A stretch of 64,000 nt of DNA, from NCBI RefSeq assembly GCF_963678635.1, contig NC_087067.1, positions 21,707,547 to 21,771,546 on the forward strand. Direction: 5' to 3'. Below, piece by piece: positions 11,660 to 21,125 of this stretch; the first letter of the stretch is position 1, and each line of letters starts with the position of its first letter. Under the pieces are notes generated by a model. It saw nothing but the letters and a program-made list of their open reading frames with translations, searched no databases and had not been told where the DNA came from. The position numbers were made by a program, and so were the translations under genes. Source of the stretch: Symsagittifera roscoffensis. Taxonomy: Eukaryota > Xenacoelomorpha > Acoela > Convolutidae.

Positions 11660-12400
11660 TGGAATTTTCTTTCCCGCTTCGTGCTTGATTTTAACTTAGA
11701 ACTGATTAGTAAAGTGGTTCCGCTGTTTTTCCAAACCGTTCAATAAATTTTCGGTAGAACCCAATAAATCCTGAAACCGCCCGCAGTTGCTTGATATTGT
11801 GAGCATTTTTCATGTGTTTAACTGCGTTCATCTTTTCTGGCCGTTTCTTTTCTTATATGCCGTTGTTCGACACATTATGCCCAAAAAATGAATTTTTTTG
11901 AAATAATCTGCGTTTCGATCTTTTTTTTTAACCCTACTTCATTCAGTCGACACAAAATAAGTTCCAACCTCTCTAGATATTCTTCAATTGTTCTATGAAA
12001 GATTATAATGTCGTGTAAGTACACCAAAGCCACTTCGTATGATAAACTATTTTTTATTAACTCTATTAAGTTTTGAAATGCTATAGAGACCCATTGGCTT
12101 TATAAAGGCCGTAAGATTTTGCGAGTCTTCAAATAGCGCCATTTGAAAATAGCCAGAAGTTAAATCAATGTTGGAAAAGAAAATATTGCCACTCAATGAG
12201 TCAATTTGAGTGAGTTGGTTCGACTAGGTTGCCTTTTTATAAATCCTCCACGATATTTTTCATGGCTTTCCGCTTTTCAAAATTCATTCTTCCTTATGCC
12301 CGCCGAAATGGCTTTGTATCAGCGTTTAGCTTTATTTTATGTCTGATTTTATCGGAAAACTCTAAGTCCGTTGAGCTGCGTAAAAAGAACCGGTTATGTT
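11660..12400 (-). pseudogene. Reverse transcriptase pseudogene with mutated YxDD box, element 1
   Basis: Three RT landmarks appear in order on the minus strand: DLTSGYFQMALF (first catalytic Asp; its codon lies at 12,164-12,166), then YLHDII at about 12,007-12,021, then an LRAVSGFIGFYRKFIERF-type connection at about 11,740-11,800. These match the palm and connection of Ty3/gypsy RT. The box reads Y-L-H-D: the first Asp of the YxDD pair is His, which would abolish catalysis. Frameshifts separate the blocks. No RNase H follows. This is the only palm region in the window; all other copies have lost it. Confidence 0.85.
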
Positions 12401-12559
12401 TATCAAATAATACCTGTACTTTTTCTTTCTTCAGATGACAATTGTGCACCATTCAGAGTAGCGTGTTTGCCCAATTCAAAAGGCTCCTGATGCTGCGGTC
12501 GCTCCTTGCTATTAAAGAGTCCGTTTACTTGAACTTGATTTCTCAAATCGGTATAATGA

Positions 12560-13060
12560 GTGTTTTTGCTTTCATCTATATGTTAATCGCTTCGTTTTGC
12601 ATGTTCAGTACTTTCAGTCAACTTTTTCTTTGGTTTACGCCAACCAGTGAATCAGCTATCAGTAGTCCGGTTTTTTCTTCGAATTCCTGTATGCCTTTAA
12701 TTAAACCTTGTGTGCTCCTGAAGAATGTACCGTTTTCATTCTTGATGACAACTTCTACTAGTTTTTCATGTTTGCTGGGAATTCTTGCATTCCTCTCTGC
12801 CTATGCAAAGGTTCGGACACCGATCGTTGTTTGCGCTGATATAGGTAGCGCTGTCCGATGTTTCGTACTGTATAGCAACTGTTCGCCAATATTTAGAAAA
12901 CAATCTTGATCTATCAGGAAGCCCCAACCAAAAAGGCAGGGTAAGTAGTTATCCGCCGTTGTTAAAAACTTATGGGCAAACTCTCAGGATTTTGGTTTCA
13001 TTTGGATTTTGATGTCGACATTGCCAACCATTTTCAACGCCAAATTGGTAGCCACTAACA
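12560..13060 (-). pseudogene. Retropepsin C-terminal part and PR-RT linker, element 1
   Basis: Downstream of the zinc knuckle a minus-strand frame contains LFGWGFLIDQDC near 12,920, matching the 'ILGxDFLxxxxxxID' region near the C-terminus of gypsy aspartic proteases. It continues into a hydrophilic stretch with ARIP, typical of the connection before RT (about 12,640-12,800). The DTG/DSG active-site segment was not found, so the N-terminal half is lost or unrecognisable. Several stops interrupt it. The large plus-strand ORF at 12,442-12,909 is its antisense shadow. Confidence 0.65.
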
Positions 13061-13225
13061 CTTTATTCTTAAAAGCCTTTATGTTTTCCGGCTTTCCCAC
13101 GTGTTAAAACTTATGAGCGAAATGATACTCCCACTGTTTAACAGTGCTGTTACCAATTTCACGTGCAATAACAACTCCACTCTGAATCATTTTGTTTTGG
13201 TAGTGGAACACACCCTGATTACGTT

Positions 13226-14154
13226 GGTTTATTCCGTCCTTTTTTCCGAGGGCAATTTCGTTTAATGTGGGTAGAGTTTCCACAAGTAAAACAATTACGG
13301 CAGCTCTTTGCCCACATAGTCGTCATTTGTCAAAGTTGTTTTCCCTTCTGAGATTGTCATTTGTTTCGCGCGTATTTGGTCCTGGGGTGGGAGTTCTTGC
13401 TCTGTCTGTTGAACATTGTTCACTTTATTGGTTTCCATCTCGTCGCGTTCCTCCACAGTGGTTGTTGTCTCTTCGACTGTCACTGCTCCGGGCATTATTT
13501 TCATTACCAACGGATACCTGTTGGACGAGTTCGTTCACCGAAACTATTAAGATTTATGTTTCATCCCTCCGTATGGCTGCTATCCGTGACGTTTGTTCTT
13601 CTTCCTCAATTCTAATTACGGCTTCCAGGTGACGTGCACGCTCCAAAGCATTCGAGATGTTCTTTTACTTGTCATCAATAGTCTTGGGGTGCTCATGTCT
13701 GACTTGGCTGTGGTGAATTCCTTCGAGAAAACCTCGAAGCGCTAAGTGATCCCGTTTGTCTGGGACTCGCCTGGGTACGCCTTGAGCGCCAATTGCTGTA
13801 AATCCGCCAGAAAAGCTGTTAATTTTTCTCCTGCCTGCAGCACGCGCCGCCGACGCCCTAGCGGTCCGCGGAAGACCATCAGTTTTTTACTGTAATGTCT
13901 TCAAAAAGCTTCAACGGTCTCGTCATATTTGTTTCTAATAGCCTCTGGGAGGATTAGGTAAAACTTGATTGCAGATTTCTGCAATCTTAACGCGAAACAA
14001 TGCGGCCGTTAATCAGTTTCGATTTCACCTATAGTACGTTTCCAGTATTGCAGTTCAGCTAATAGCCGAAAGAGTGTTATATAGCTTTCAAAATCGTTAG
14101 AACCAGTGAATGCGTCCGGCAAAAACATCTTGGATACCAAACTTGAATTGCCAT
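13226..14154 (-). pseudogene. gag: gag pseudogene of element 1 (capsid and CCHC nucleocapsid)
   Basis: The start is placed at the ATG at 14,152-14,154, which aligns with the Gag starts at 38,611 and 44,157. The capsid part is full of stops but parallels the better copies. The strongest evidence is at 13,252-13,293, where one minus-strand frame reads CFTCGNSTHIKRNC, a perfect C-x2-C-x4-H-x4-C zinc knuckle of retroviral nucleocapsid type, followed by a basic RKKG stretch. A 71-residue open stretch lies directly upstream at 13,295-13,510 in another frame, so at least one frameshift separates the two. Gag forms the particle and packages RNA; this copy cannot make a full protein. Confidence 0.8.
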
Positions 14155-14292
14155 GCTTAACTCCCATATTTCTTAATTATTTATCATGTTATCCCTGTAA
14201 GTTCAACCTCTGATTTCAGCTTAAAATTACGTTTTTCCGCTTTTATTTCAGAAATTTTGTTTTTCAGCTCGGTTTTCTTCAACCTTCCATTG

Positions 14293-14326
14293 AATTCAGT
14301 CCAATTCAGTCCAATTCAGTCCAATT
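14293..14326. repeat. 10-bp tandem repeat in the element 1 leader
   Basis: The 10-mer AATTCAGTCC is repeated three times plus a partial copy. The homologous leader positions of the related elements (near 38,790 and 44,335) have only one unit, so this expansion is specific to element 1. Confidence 0.85.
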
Positions 14327-14530
14327 AGTGCTTTGAAAAAATAATTGACAGTTTAAAACCCAAATCAGCAGAAAAAGATCCATTGTAAAATTTTCCTGGT
14401 TTTCTCTATTTAACGTGATTTTTACGTATTTTAAACTTTTTTCTCATTTTTAATGTTTTCCCAATAAGCTCAACAACTTTTGAAACTTTTTTGAAAATCC
14501 TTTGATTTTCCTGATTCTTGTTTTTTTTTC

Positions 14531-14540
14531 TCTGTCGCCA
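14531..14540 (-). promoter_or_regulatory. Primer binding site of element 1
   Basis: On the minus strand TGGCGACAGA begins one base after the LTR end. TGG complements the CCA tail of a tRNA, as expected for minus-strand priming. The tRNA species is not certain; a serine-type tRNA is one possibility. In the related elements near 38,975 and 44,528 the same place is eroded. Confidence 0.7.
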
Positions 14541-14541
14541 C

Positions 14542-15021
14542 TGTAGGATCAGACCAAGTAGTGTTTCTTGGAATAAAACAAGGATTGAGTATAAGTTGAA
14601 TTGAAAATTCGAAATATTTTAATTGCTTTAATATTTATATTTCAAATTGGTCACGCAGAATTATGTGACAATTATAGGAATTTATTATTGAAAGAGTTTA
14701 TCAAGGAAAGATTTATAAACGAACTGATGATTGCTCTGAATGTACAATTCTTATGATGATCCCGGGTTGCCCCGTTTCTACCCTTAATCCGAGTTATTAT
14801 TGATTTTAACCGGATTCCGGATTTTCAGACCTTTTGTCAGCTTCTTCTGACACTATATCAAGTGAAGTTTTCTCCCGCCTGTCAAGGCGTTTGCATATTT
14901 GTCAAAGTTATTTATTGCGTTGACAGTTCTCAGACATCATTAAATAGCAATGGCCTTTGCCGAACTAGTTCAAGTTATTATCTTCACAATTTACTAACAA
15001 GGAAACCTCCGATTCCCTACA
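14542..15021 (-). repeat. 5' LTR of element 1 (480 bp)
   Basis: On the minus strand the segment starts TGTAGGGAAT and ends GATCCTACA, giving a short terminal inverted repeat TGTAGG...CCTACA. A related sequence recurs at 16,659-17,090, 33,168-33,332, 38,985-39,422 and 44,535-44,974, which supports it as an LTR. The primer binding site lies one base from its inner edge. No matching 3' LTR is in the window, so an age from LTR divergence cannot be given. Confidence 0.85.
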
Positions 15022-15059
15022 CTGCTGATCCTTAATGTTGAGGTATCGTGGCCCTAAAA

Positions 15060-15790
15060 CAGAAAGAATGTGAGAGGAGGCGAGACTATGTTTTTAAGGG
15101 CATTAAAATTTGAATGCCTAAAGAATCTCCCTGCAATTTTGAGACAAGATAGGCCATGCCATCTATCTTCGTTTACATCTTTACCGCAAACGCATTTACG
15201 TTTTTTACAAATTTTTGAGCTAGGCGGAACACAATTGCAGTAGTTCCAGCCACTGATTCGACAATTTCGATCTTACATTTTCACACGATATGACTTTCAA
15301 CCACTGCGATTCGAACTTATCCCGGTAAGCATTGAACCTTTTCACATCAGTAGGTTTTAGTTTCAAAATCATTTGAGAGACTTCTTAATCAACAATGGGC
15401 TCCGTCCAATTTTTTTGGGCTACGTTTTCCGGATCCTCTTCACATTTTGCTGAATAAAACCAAAATTCTAATGCATCATTATATAATCCATTCGCGTTCT
15501 CTAAACCACATTTCTGACGCAATGTAGCTTGCGCTCCTACTGCTGAGGCTAAAAAGGGAGGTAAAGCTAGTAGGCGAGCAGAAGACACATCCAAGCCACC
15601 CTTGGCTGCCGGGAGAATTGACACCCTAGTTACCTTACATAAAGAGTTTCCTAAAAACATAGAAGGACTTCCTAAGAACTTATACGCAAAAAATAGGAGT
15701 TTCGGTATGCTAAAGCAGTTTTTCAGGAGGTAAAAACCACAAGATGCATCCAGTTCATCAAAAACTTTCGAAATCTTTTCCAACTCAGCT
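15060..15790 (-). pseudogene. C-terminal part of a second, unrelated RT-type retroelement ORF
   Basis: The open frame 15,385-15,783 contains FYLLKNCFSIPKLLFF near its start and then ILPAAKGGLDVSSARLLALP with FLASA. Further along the strand (about 15,130-15,225) are KCVCGKDV and WHGLSC...GRFFRH. This combination is the conserved C-terminal region of a family of invertebrate RT-containing mobile-element ORFs (LPxxxGGLGxRSAxxLALPAFLAS, then CxCGxxxxxxGxHGLxC). A stop near 15,385 and frameshifts break it. The RT domain itself is not present. It ends close to the LTR of element 1. Confidence 0.65.
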
Positions 15791-16658
15791 GTTTTTTAAT
15801 TTAGAAACTCTTTTAGATAAATTTCGCCTATATGTTGATCCGCCTCAATCATTTGATTGGAAAGGCGTCCCAATCAACTGACTTGGTGGTCCAAAATGTC
15901 TTCAGTATGACAAAAATTTTTTGTGTTATTCATTTCATTGTGTCTGGTTGAAATTTTTTAATTGCGTTAGTGGAGTTATTTCCAGAGTTGTGGCATAGAT
16001 GCCGTGAGAACCCGCCTTTATTCAGTTGAGCCTATTTTATCTGTTATTGTTGAGATAAAGTGGTTCTTAGGTTAATCTATCTCAAATGAACTAAACACAC
16101 AATGTGTAACCAAAAACAAAATAAATTAGATTTTTCCAACCCTTTTAATAATGGCGACTGAGTGTTTTAGTTATTTAGACAACTAGCCATGGGGGTGTGC
16201 CTATTTGTCTAGAGTAGGTTGTGGGGTATTTTGGTAGCAGTGCATAAACTATAATTAGGTGAGAAAGGGATTATTTAACCCGCTTCCATGAAAATTGTAG
16301 TACAAAATCAACTATTAAAGTGAAAATTAAAAGACTCGAAGAAAAAAACTAAATTCTAAAGAAATAGATTGATGGGAAAGACATTGGGGCCGCTCCTTTT
16401 GTACACTCCACGTATTGTAAAATTCATTTTGAAGGGCTTTAATTCAGATATTCAATGGGTATATTATCAGTAACTAATAACTAACAGTAGCTTACTTCGA
16501 GTTTGAGAAACTCATTTTTTTTTCAAAACCTATTTGAACCCCATCGTTGATATCAAAATATTTTGGGATATCCAAACTGTTTCAAAAGCCATACGCGCCC
16601 ATTATTATGTTTCTATTGTTAAAAAAAGCCTGCAGAAATGAAACGCAGAAAAAGATAG
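15791..16658. other. No recognisable gene
   Basis: This is AT-rich sequence between the RT-type remnant and the LTR of element 2. I see no convincing ORF, repeat or RNA gene. It probably represents the target DNA or eroded flank between the two elements. Confidence 0.5.
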
Positions 16659-17090
16659 TGTAAGATAAACCAACCCAACACGTACTTTTTCAGAATAGAC
16701 AAGGTTTGAGTGTAAGTTAAATTTAAAGCTCAGTTTTTCTATATGCTTTAATAGTTATACTCAAAGATGATCTCGCAGAATTATGAGATAACTACAGGAA
16801 TTTTGTATCTAAACAGTTTATCAAGGAAGGTTTTATTAACCAATTGATTGCTCTAAGTGTTCAACTATTATGATCTCCCCGTTTTGTATCTTTAACCCAG
16901 GTAAATATTCATTTTACCCAGATTACGGATTTTTGCACCTTTTGTCAGCTTATTTGACACTATATAAAGTGAAAATTTCTCCCACCTGTCAAAGTGTTTG
17001 CGTGACATCATAATTTGGCAATGATTTTTGCCAAACTAGTTCAAGTTTTGATCTTCACAATTTACCAACCAGGATTTTCCCTTCCCTACA
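16659..17090 (-). repeat. 3' LTR of element 2 (about 432 bp)
   Basis: It aligns with the LTR of element 1 over most of its length. On the minus strand it begins TGTAGGGAAG; the other edge, near 16,659, is weaker (TGTAAGATAAACC on the plus strand). A purine tract lies directly beside its start and there is no primer binding site beyond its other end, so it is a 3' LTR. Confidence 0.75.
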
Positions 17091-17093
17091 ATG

Positions 17094-17104
17094 TTCCCCT
17101 CCTT
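17094..17104 (-). promoter_or_regulatory. Polypurine tract of element 2
   Basis: On the minus strand AAGGAGGGGAA lies three bases before the TGTAGGG start of the LTR. This is the standard position and composition for the plus-strand primer of LTR retroelements, and it fixes the element's orientation. Confidence 0.75.
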
Positions 17105-17198
17105 GACTATAGAGTGTTCCACTGACGACGGAGCCATTGTTGCGGGTAATTGCAAATCATTCGGTCCCCCATGATACATTTTTAACCCTTTTAGCGCG

Positions 17199-17257
17199 GT
17201 ATAGGGGACTATAATTATGGATCACTATAATTATGGATTATAGGGGACTATAATTAT
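17199..17257. repeat. Short direct repeats ACTATAATTAT (x3)
   Basis: ACTATAATTAT occurs at 17,208-17,218, 17,224-17,234 and 17,247-17,257. The first and third lie in a longer shared word, TATAGGGGACTATAATTAT. They sit just past the 3' end of the J-domain frame and may be local slippage or terminal filler. Confidence 0.8.
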
Positions 17258-17955
17258 CTTTTGCGGCTTCTATGCCTCTTCTTTTGTAGCCTTTTCTCGC
17301 CTCTGGATCCATGAGAAAGTTTTGGGCTTCAATCAGTACCTTGAAATAGTCCTCTTTTCCGCCTTTATCTCGGTGGCTTAGAAGGCAAATACTCTTAAAC
17401 TGCCTCTCCACTGTAACAGGCGGCGCCAGTTCCTGCAACAATAGAATATCAAAAAGGCTAGGAGGTGCAGAAAAAGAACTCTGTGCGTCATAAAGACGCT
17501 CTTCCAGAGCTGTTCTCGTGCGAAAGTTTCTGCTTCAAAGTTAGCGTGAAGCTTCTTCCTCTCCCTCTGACTTTCAGAAAATTCCTTCTTGTACTCGCTC
17601 TCCAGCGAATCCCTCTCTATTTTGAGAGCTTTAATCTTTATTTTGTTGCCTCCAACGGCTCCCTCCATTTGCAAGAGTTTCTCTATCTCGCTGATAGCCT
17701 CAATTTGAGAGATTTTCAGTTGGTCCCTGGGTTGCAGGCTTGGCGCCCCAGCTTCTCGCTGTTATCTAAATACCCCTCCGCTTCACTTGTCTGACCCTTG
17801 AAGTTGATCATCTCCTGGCATGGAATTGGAGCCTGATTCCCAATATTTGATGGTTGAAGTTGCTCGAGTGGCACCACAGTTCTACATTTAGTATTGACGC
17901 CTACTATCTTGAATACATTAGGCCGCACCACAGATTTAATTTCAAACAATCCCAC
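17238..17955 (-). pseudogene. Coiled-coil plus DnaJ (J-domain) ORF next to the 3' LTR
   Basis: Three open minus-strand stretches follow each other in different frames. The first (17,716-17,955) contains RTVVPLEQLQPSN. The second, about 17,495-17,760, is a charged heptad-like coiled coil (KIKALKIERDSLESEYKKEF). The third (about 17,240-17,500) reads SLFDILLLQE, then a helix, then LLSHRDKGG, YFKVLIEAQNFLMDP and EARKGYKRRG. That is the full layout of a J-domain: helix I, helix II, the HPD loop with KGG, helix III with the FxxLxxA pattern, and RxxY near the end. The invariant HPD is HRD (17,367-17,375). At least two frameshifts separate the parts. J-domains stimulate Hsp70 ATPase. It could be a captured host fragment or an accessory retroelement ORF. 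Confidence 0.65.
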
Positions 17956-18300
17956 AAGTAGCTACGTGTTTTGTTTTAACTGCACTCAAACATAAATTAA
18001 TTTTGTTCGTCCAATTATGCTATGATAATTTGACTTACCTTTTTGTTTTTAAAAGCATTATACTGATGTCCCGTGCATTGCACGCTTGTTTTCCTTACCA
18101 AACCTTGTTTTTTTTTCCTGTCGGCATCTGAGTTTCTCCTATAGTGTCTATAATAACTCTACTCCCCCAATGAGTTGAACGGCTGCAATACCGTGTCCTT
18201 ACTGGCCCCGTCCTTAATTAAAGCTGCCGAGAAAAATATACGTAAAACCAATCCCAAAATATTACCTAGAAAATAAACTGTTAGCAAAGGTTGCGACTTC
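17956..18300. other. No recognisable gene
   Basis: This gap lies between the env-like remnant and the coiled-coil ORF. It is AT-rich and has stops in all frames. Position 18,161-18,300 contains no motif I can assign. Confidence 0.4.
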
Positions 18301-18301
18301 C

Positions 18302-19755
18302 CTAGCTATTCCCCAATAACGGAGCAATTTTTTTTTCCAATTTTGCAAACCATGGAAAATAATACCAGCTGTATGGTGGAACTTTTGAGCCAATATGGTA
18401 AAATTGATCATGAGCGTATTCCCCATTTTGTCCCAGGAAGACCTCCCTTCCCGTTTTTGCCTTCCTACTACATTTCATAAGTTTGCTATCTCTCAAATCT
18501 TTATCCTTGAAAAAACCACCACCGGTGTTATCTAAGGAGTTCAAAGTTGCATATTTTACGCCGGTTTCTCTAATTCTTTTTTGCGCGCGAATCAACTTCA
18601 GTTGTTTTGCATAGGATACCCAGGACCCATTGTCTATTTCAATAGGCTTAGGATAAACTCTACTGCACAGCGTGAGAGTATAATTGAAACAGATTACTCT
18701 GCTGACTGGGTCCATAAAACTTATGTGCGATTCACCGCTAACATTTGTAACTTACATCGGTACTTCTTCTGCGCAGGAGGATATTTCGGAGAGTTTGACC
18801 TGTTTTTTTGCACATTGATGTATGTACAACAAGCCTCCAGCTTTTTCGAAGTGGTAACCTCGAGGTGATTTTTCTCTTTTAGGTTTCCGGTTTCTTTTGC
18901 TAAAGGCCAAACATTCGTGTTTTCCAGAATACGCAGTACGTTTTAATTTTTTAAAAAGTTCCTAGGTGAAAAACTTGGTTTCCTCAGAAAAGGAAAGTAC
19001 AGAAAGTACTTCCTGAATTACGGTTTGATCCTTTAAAAATTTTTCAGCAAAAGACCTCTTTTTTCCGGAACTTTCAACATGCCCTGATAAGTAATTACTG
19101 TTTTTGTTGCCAAGAGCAAAGCGCTACTTGAGTTCAAAAATTTTTTCCAAGGAAAAACTGGTCCTCCAGTTGTTTTCACATCGTTTATGTACATTATTGA
19201 ATCAATTTCTAAACTCCTTTTCTCCCACTTTTTCACATGTACCATTCCTGCTGGGTCCTCAAAAACCAACACAATACCAATATTTGCGATTTCTACTTGT
19301 GCATACAAGGTCCCAATGGTTAGTTCACCATTGGTTAGGACTGAGCCAACATTTTATGTATTTTAGCATATTAGTAGGCAAATTCCACTCCACTGGATAT
19401 ACATTTTTGACGCCTCTATTCTTCCCTTTCCTCATGAGAGTTTTTGATAATTTTACTTGGATACTATTTGAAATCTCTGATGCTAAGATGCTGTCCACTT
19501 TCTCCTCGTATTTAACCTTTTTTGTAGCCCATAATCACTCAGTGGATACAAAATAAGAATAAGCTTGGAATATTCATGTAGGTATATTGCATCATCCCAC
19601 AAGCTGCTTTTCTTAAAAGCCGTCACTGAATTTGACGCCAAATACGTGCAATACTTTAGCCTTAATTTTGATGCTACCAGTTTAAACACTAGTTCCCCGC
19701 TTTTAAGCGTTTCTGGTTTCCCTTTTGTTTGAGTGCAATTGTTAATTTTGCTCAA
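18302..19755 (-). pseudogene. env-like third ORF, element 2 copy F (longest 3' end)
   Basis: Fragments at 19,483-19,755 and 19,033-19,308 match the element 1 env-like ORF (shared DDAxYLHEYS and VKxTGGPVFxWK blocks). The fragment 18,302-18,715 (137 residues) is the longest C-terminal piece in the window, with GGGFFKDKDLRDSKL and an aromatic PPYSWYYFPWF stretch near the end. That stretch could be a membrane-proximal region, but no clear long transmembrane helix follows. Frameshifts break the ORF. Confidence 0.5.
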
Positions 19756-20167
19756 AGATATTCTTTAAGTCTTAATGATGTTTTAAAAATCATATGCAAT
19801 TAAAAGTTTGCCAGTTAGTTTTTCTAAGCAAAAAATAAATATGATTAATTCACCAAATATGTATTTTGTTTTCACGAGTAAATTACTTCAGCAAAAACAT
19901 TAGAAGTATCATCATCATGGTCTTTATTAAACAAATTTTACCCAATTTATTTGGCGTTGACTGTTCAATCGATTTTCTAGTGTTGTTCCGTTCATTACCT
20001 CCTGTTTTAATCAGTGATTCAATATTAACAACCTTTACAAAACAAGATGCTTTAGATTCTGATCCTGTTTGTTTTTGCTTTTTTTCCTCTTAACTTTATT
20101 TTGGGGGCTTTTATGCTTCCTACGCTTCTCCTTGGTTCGTCGGTGGGTCTACTAGATTGAATCTCTG

Positions 20168-20530
20168 TTAATGACGATGTGAAAAAATTTTTTGATCGTG
20201 AATCACAAAATTGAGATCACTTTCAATCTCTTTGATTACGTGTGATCCATATAAGAACGACCTAAGTTTTTTTGTGTGTCCCTTGCAAAGGATCGGGTTA
20301 AAAAGTAGAACTTTGCCGTTCACATTATTTTTAAGTCCGCAATGTTTTCTATCGTAGTAGGTCACTTGCTGTTCTTGTTTGACGTTTATTGTATCATGCA
20401 CCAGTTCGTGACTTTCTTGGAGTTCCTTCGATAGGTCTCTTACGTTGTCACTTGGCGTTGCAAAGATTTTAGTTCGCGATGTTTCGTACATGCAATCTAT
20501 TTGCAAGGAGCAAGGGCAACGAAAAATCAA
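20168..20530 (-). pseudogene. Integrase C-terminal domain, copy F
   Basis: A 120-residue uninterrupted frame holds the best-preserved integrase tail in the window. It includes an IFATPSDNVRDLSKELQESH block, a QQVTYYDRKHCG stretch and KVLLFNPILCKGHTKKL leading to a GPY/F-like LYGSHVIKEI. The order matches Ty3/gypsy integrases. The intact length suggests this copy is younger or was under constraint for longer than those in element 1. Confidence 0.75.
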
Positions 20531-20539
20531 ATAAAACGG

Positions 20540-21125
20540 ACTGTGTTTGTCTTTGCATGAATTAAAGATCTAGAACCAATATTGACTCTTTGAAGATATT
20601 TGGCCCATCCATTGTGGTTTTCTCCCACATACTTAGAGAACGTTTCTTCGATTGTTCTGTTGGTTCTTTTAATCATTGCGTTTCCTGAGGATGATATGAT
20701 GTTGTGCTAGTTCTATCAATTCCCAGTTTGGAGCAAAATTTTTGAAAAGATGTGTTTCAAAGTTTCGAAAAGATGTGTTCCGATTAGGAGATCATACTTG
20801 AATCCTTCCTATTCCGGTAGCGGTCCCATGATATCCAACGCTACCTGCCAAAATGGATGGCTTATCTTCCATGTCTGCAGTGGATGTTTATGTTTCTGGC
20901 TAGGATTATTCTTCTTTATGAATTTTTCATAGCTACTAACCCAATCTGTAATCTCCATACCAGGTCAGTAAGACTTTTCTGGAGTACGCTAAAAAATCTT
21001 TTAGTAACTAAAACAACCAAAAAATTGATGTATTCATGTAGCAAAAGAAGCATTTCCTCTCTGATTACTGGTGTCAAATCATTTTGGACTACGATGTTTT
21101 GTTCTTTCCAGTGAGTCGTTGACAT
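20540..21125 (-). pseudogene. Integrase, copy F, with core deletion
   Basis: The zinc-finger remnant (LLLLHEYINFL, 20,916-21,128) and DIMGPLPE (near 20,830) are present. The sequence then jumps at about 20,785 to the end of the core, so the first and second catalytic Asp regions are missing compared with 23,870-24,010. About 100 bp are lost. Confidence 0.7.

Larger units (their letters stand above)
1..15021 (-). mobile_element. Element 1: decayed Ty3/gypsy-like LTR retroelement, 5' LTR to beyond the window edge
   Basis: Reading the minus strand from 15,021 downward gives, in order: an LTR, a primer binding site, gag with a CCHC knuckle, the end of a protease, RT, and then repeated integrase and env-like modules. 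This order (gag-PR-RT-IN-env) is that of Ty3/gypsy elements with a third ORF. The 3' LTR would lie left of position 1 and is not seen. RNase H was not found: RT runs directly into the module array near 11,640. Every domain is broken by stops or frameshifts, so this is a fossil. The side of the LTR beyond 15,021 has no purine tract, which fits a 5' LTR. Confidence 0.85.

Noticed and set aside
12442..12909. 155-residue plus-strand ORF
   Set aside because: It lies antisense to the protease-RT linker of element 1, whose minus-strand motifs explain the sequence.
17465..17794. 109-residue plus-strand ORF
   Set aside because: It is the antisense of the coiled-coil/J-domain frames.
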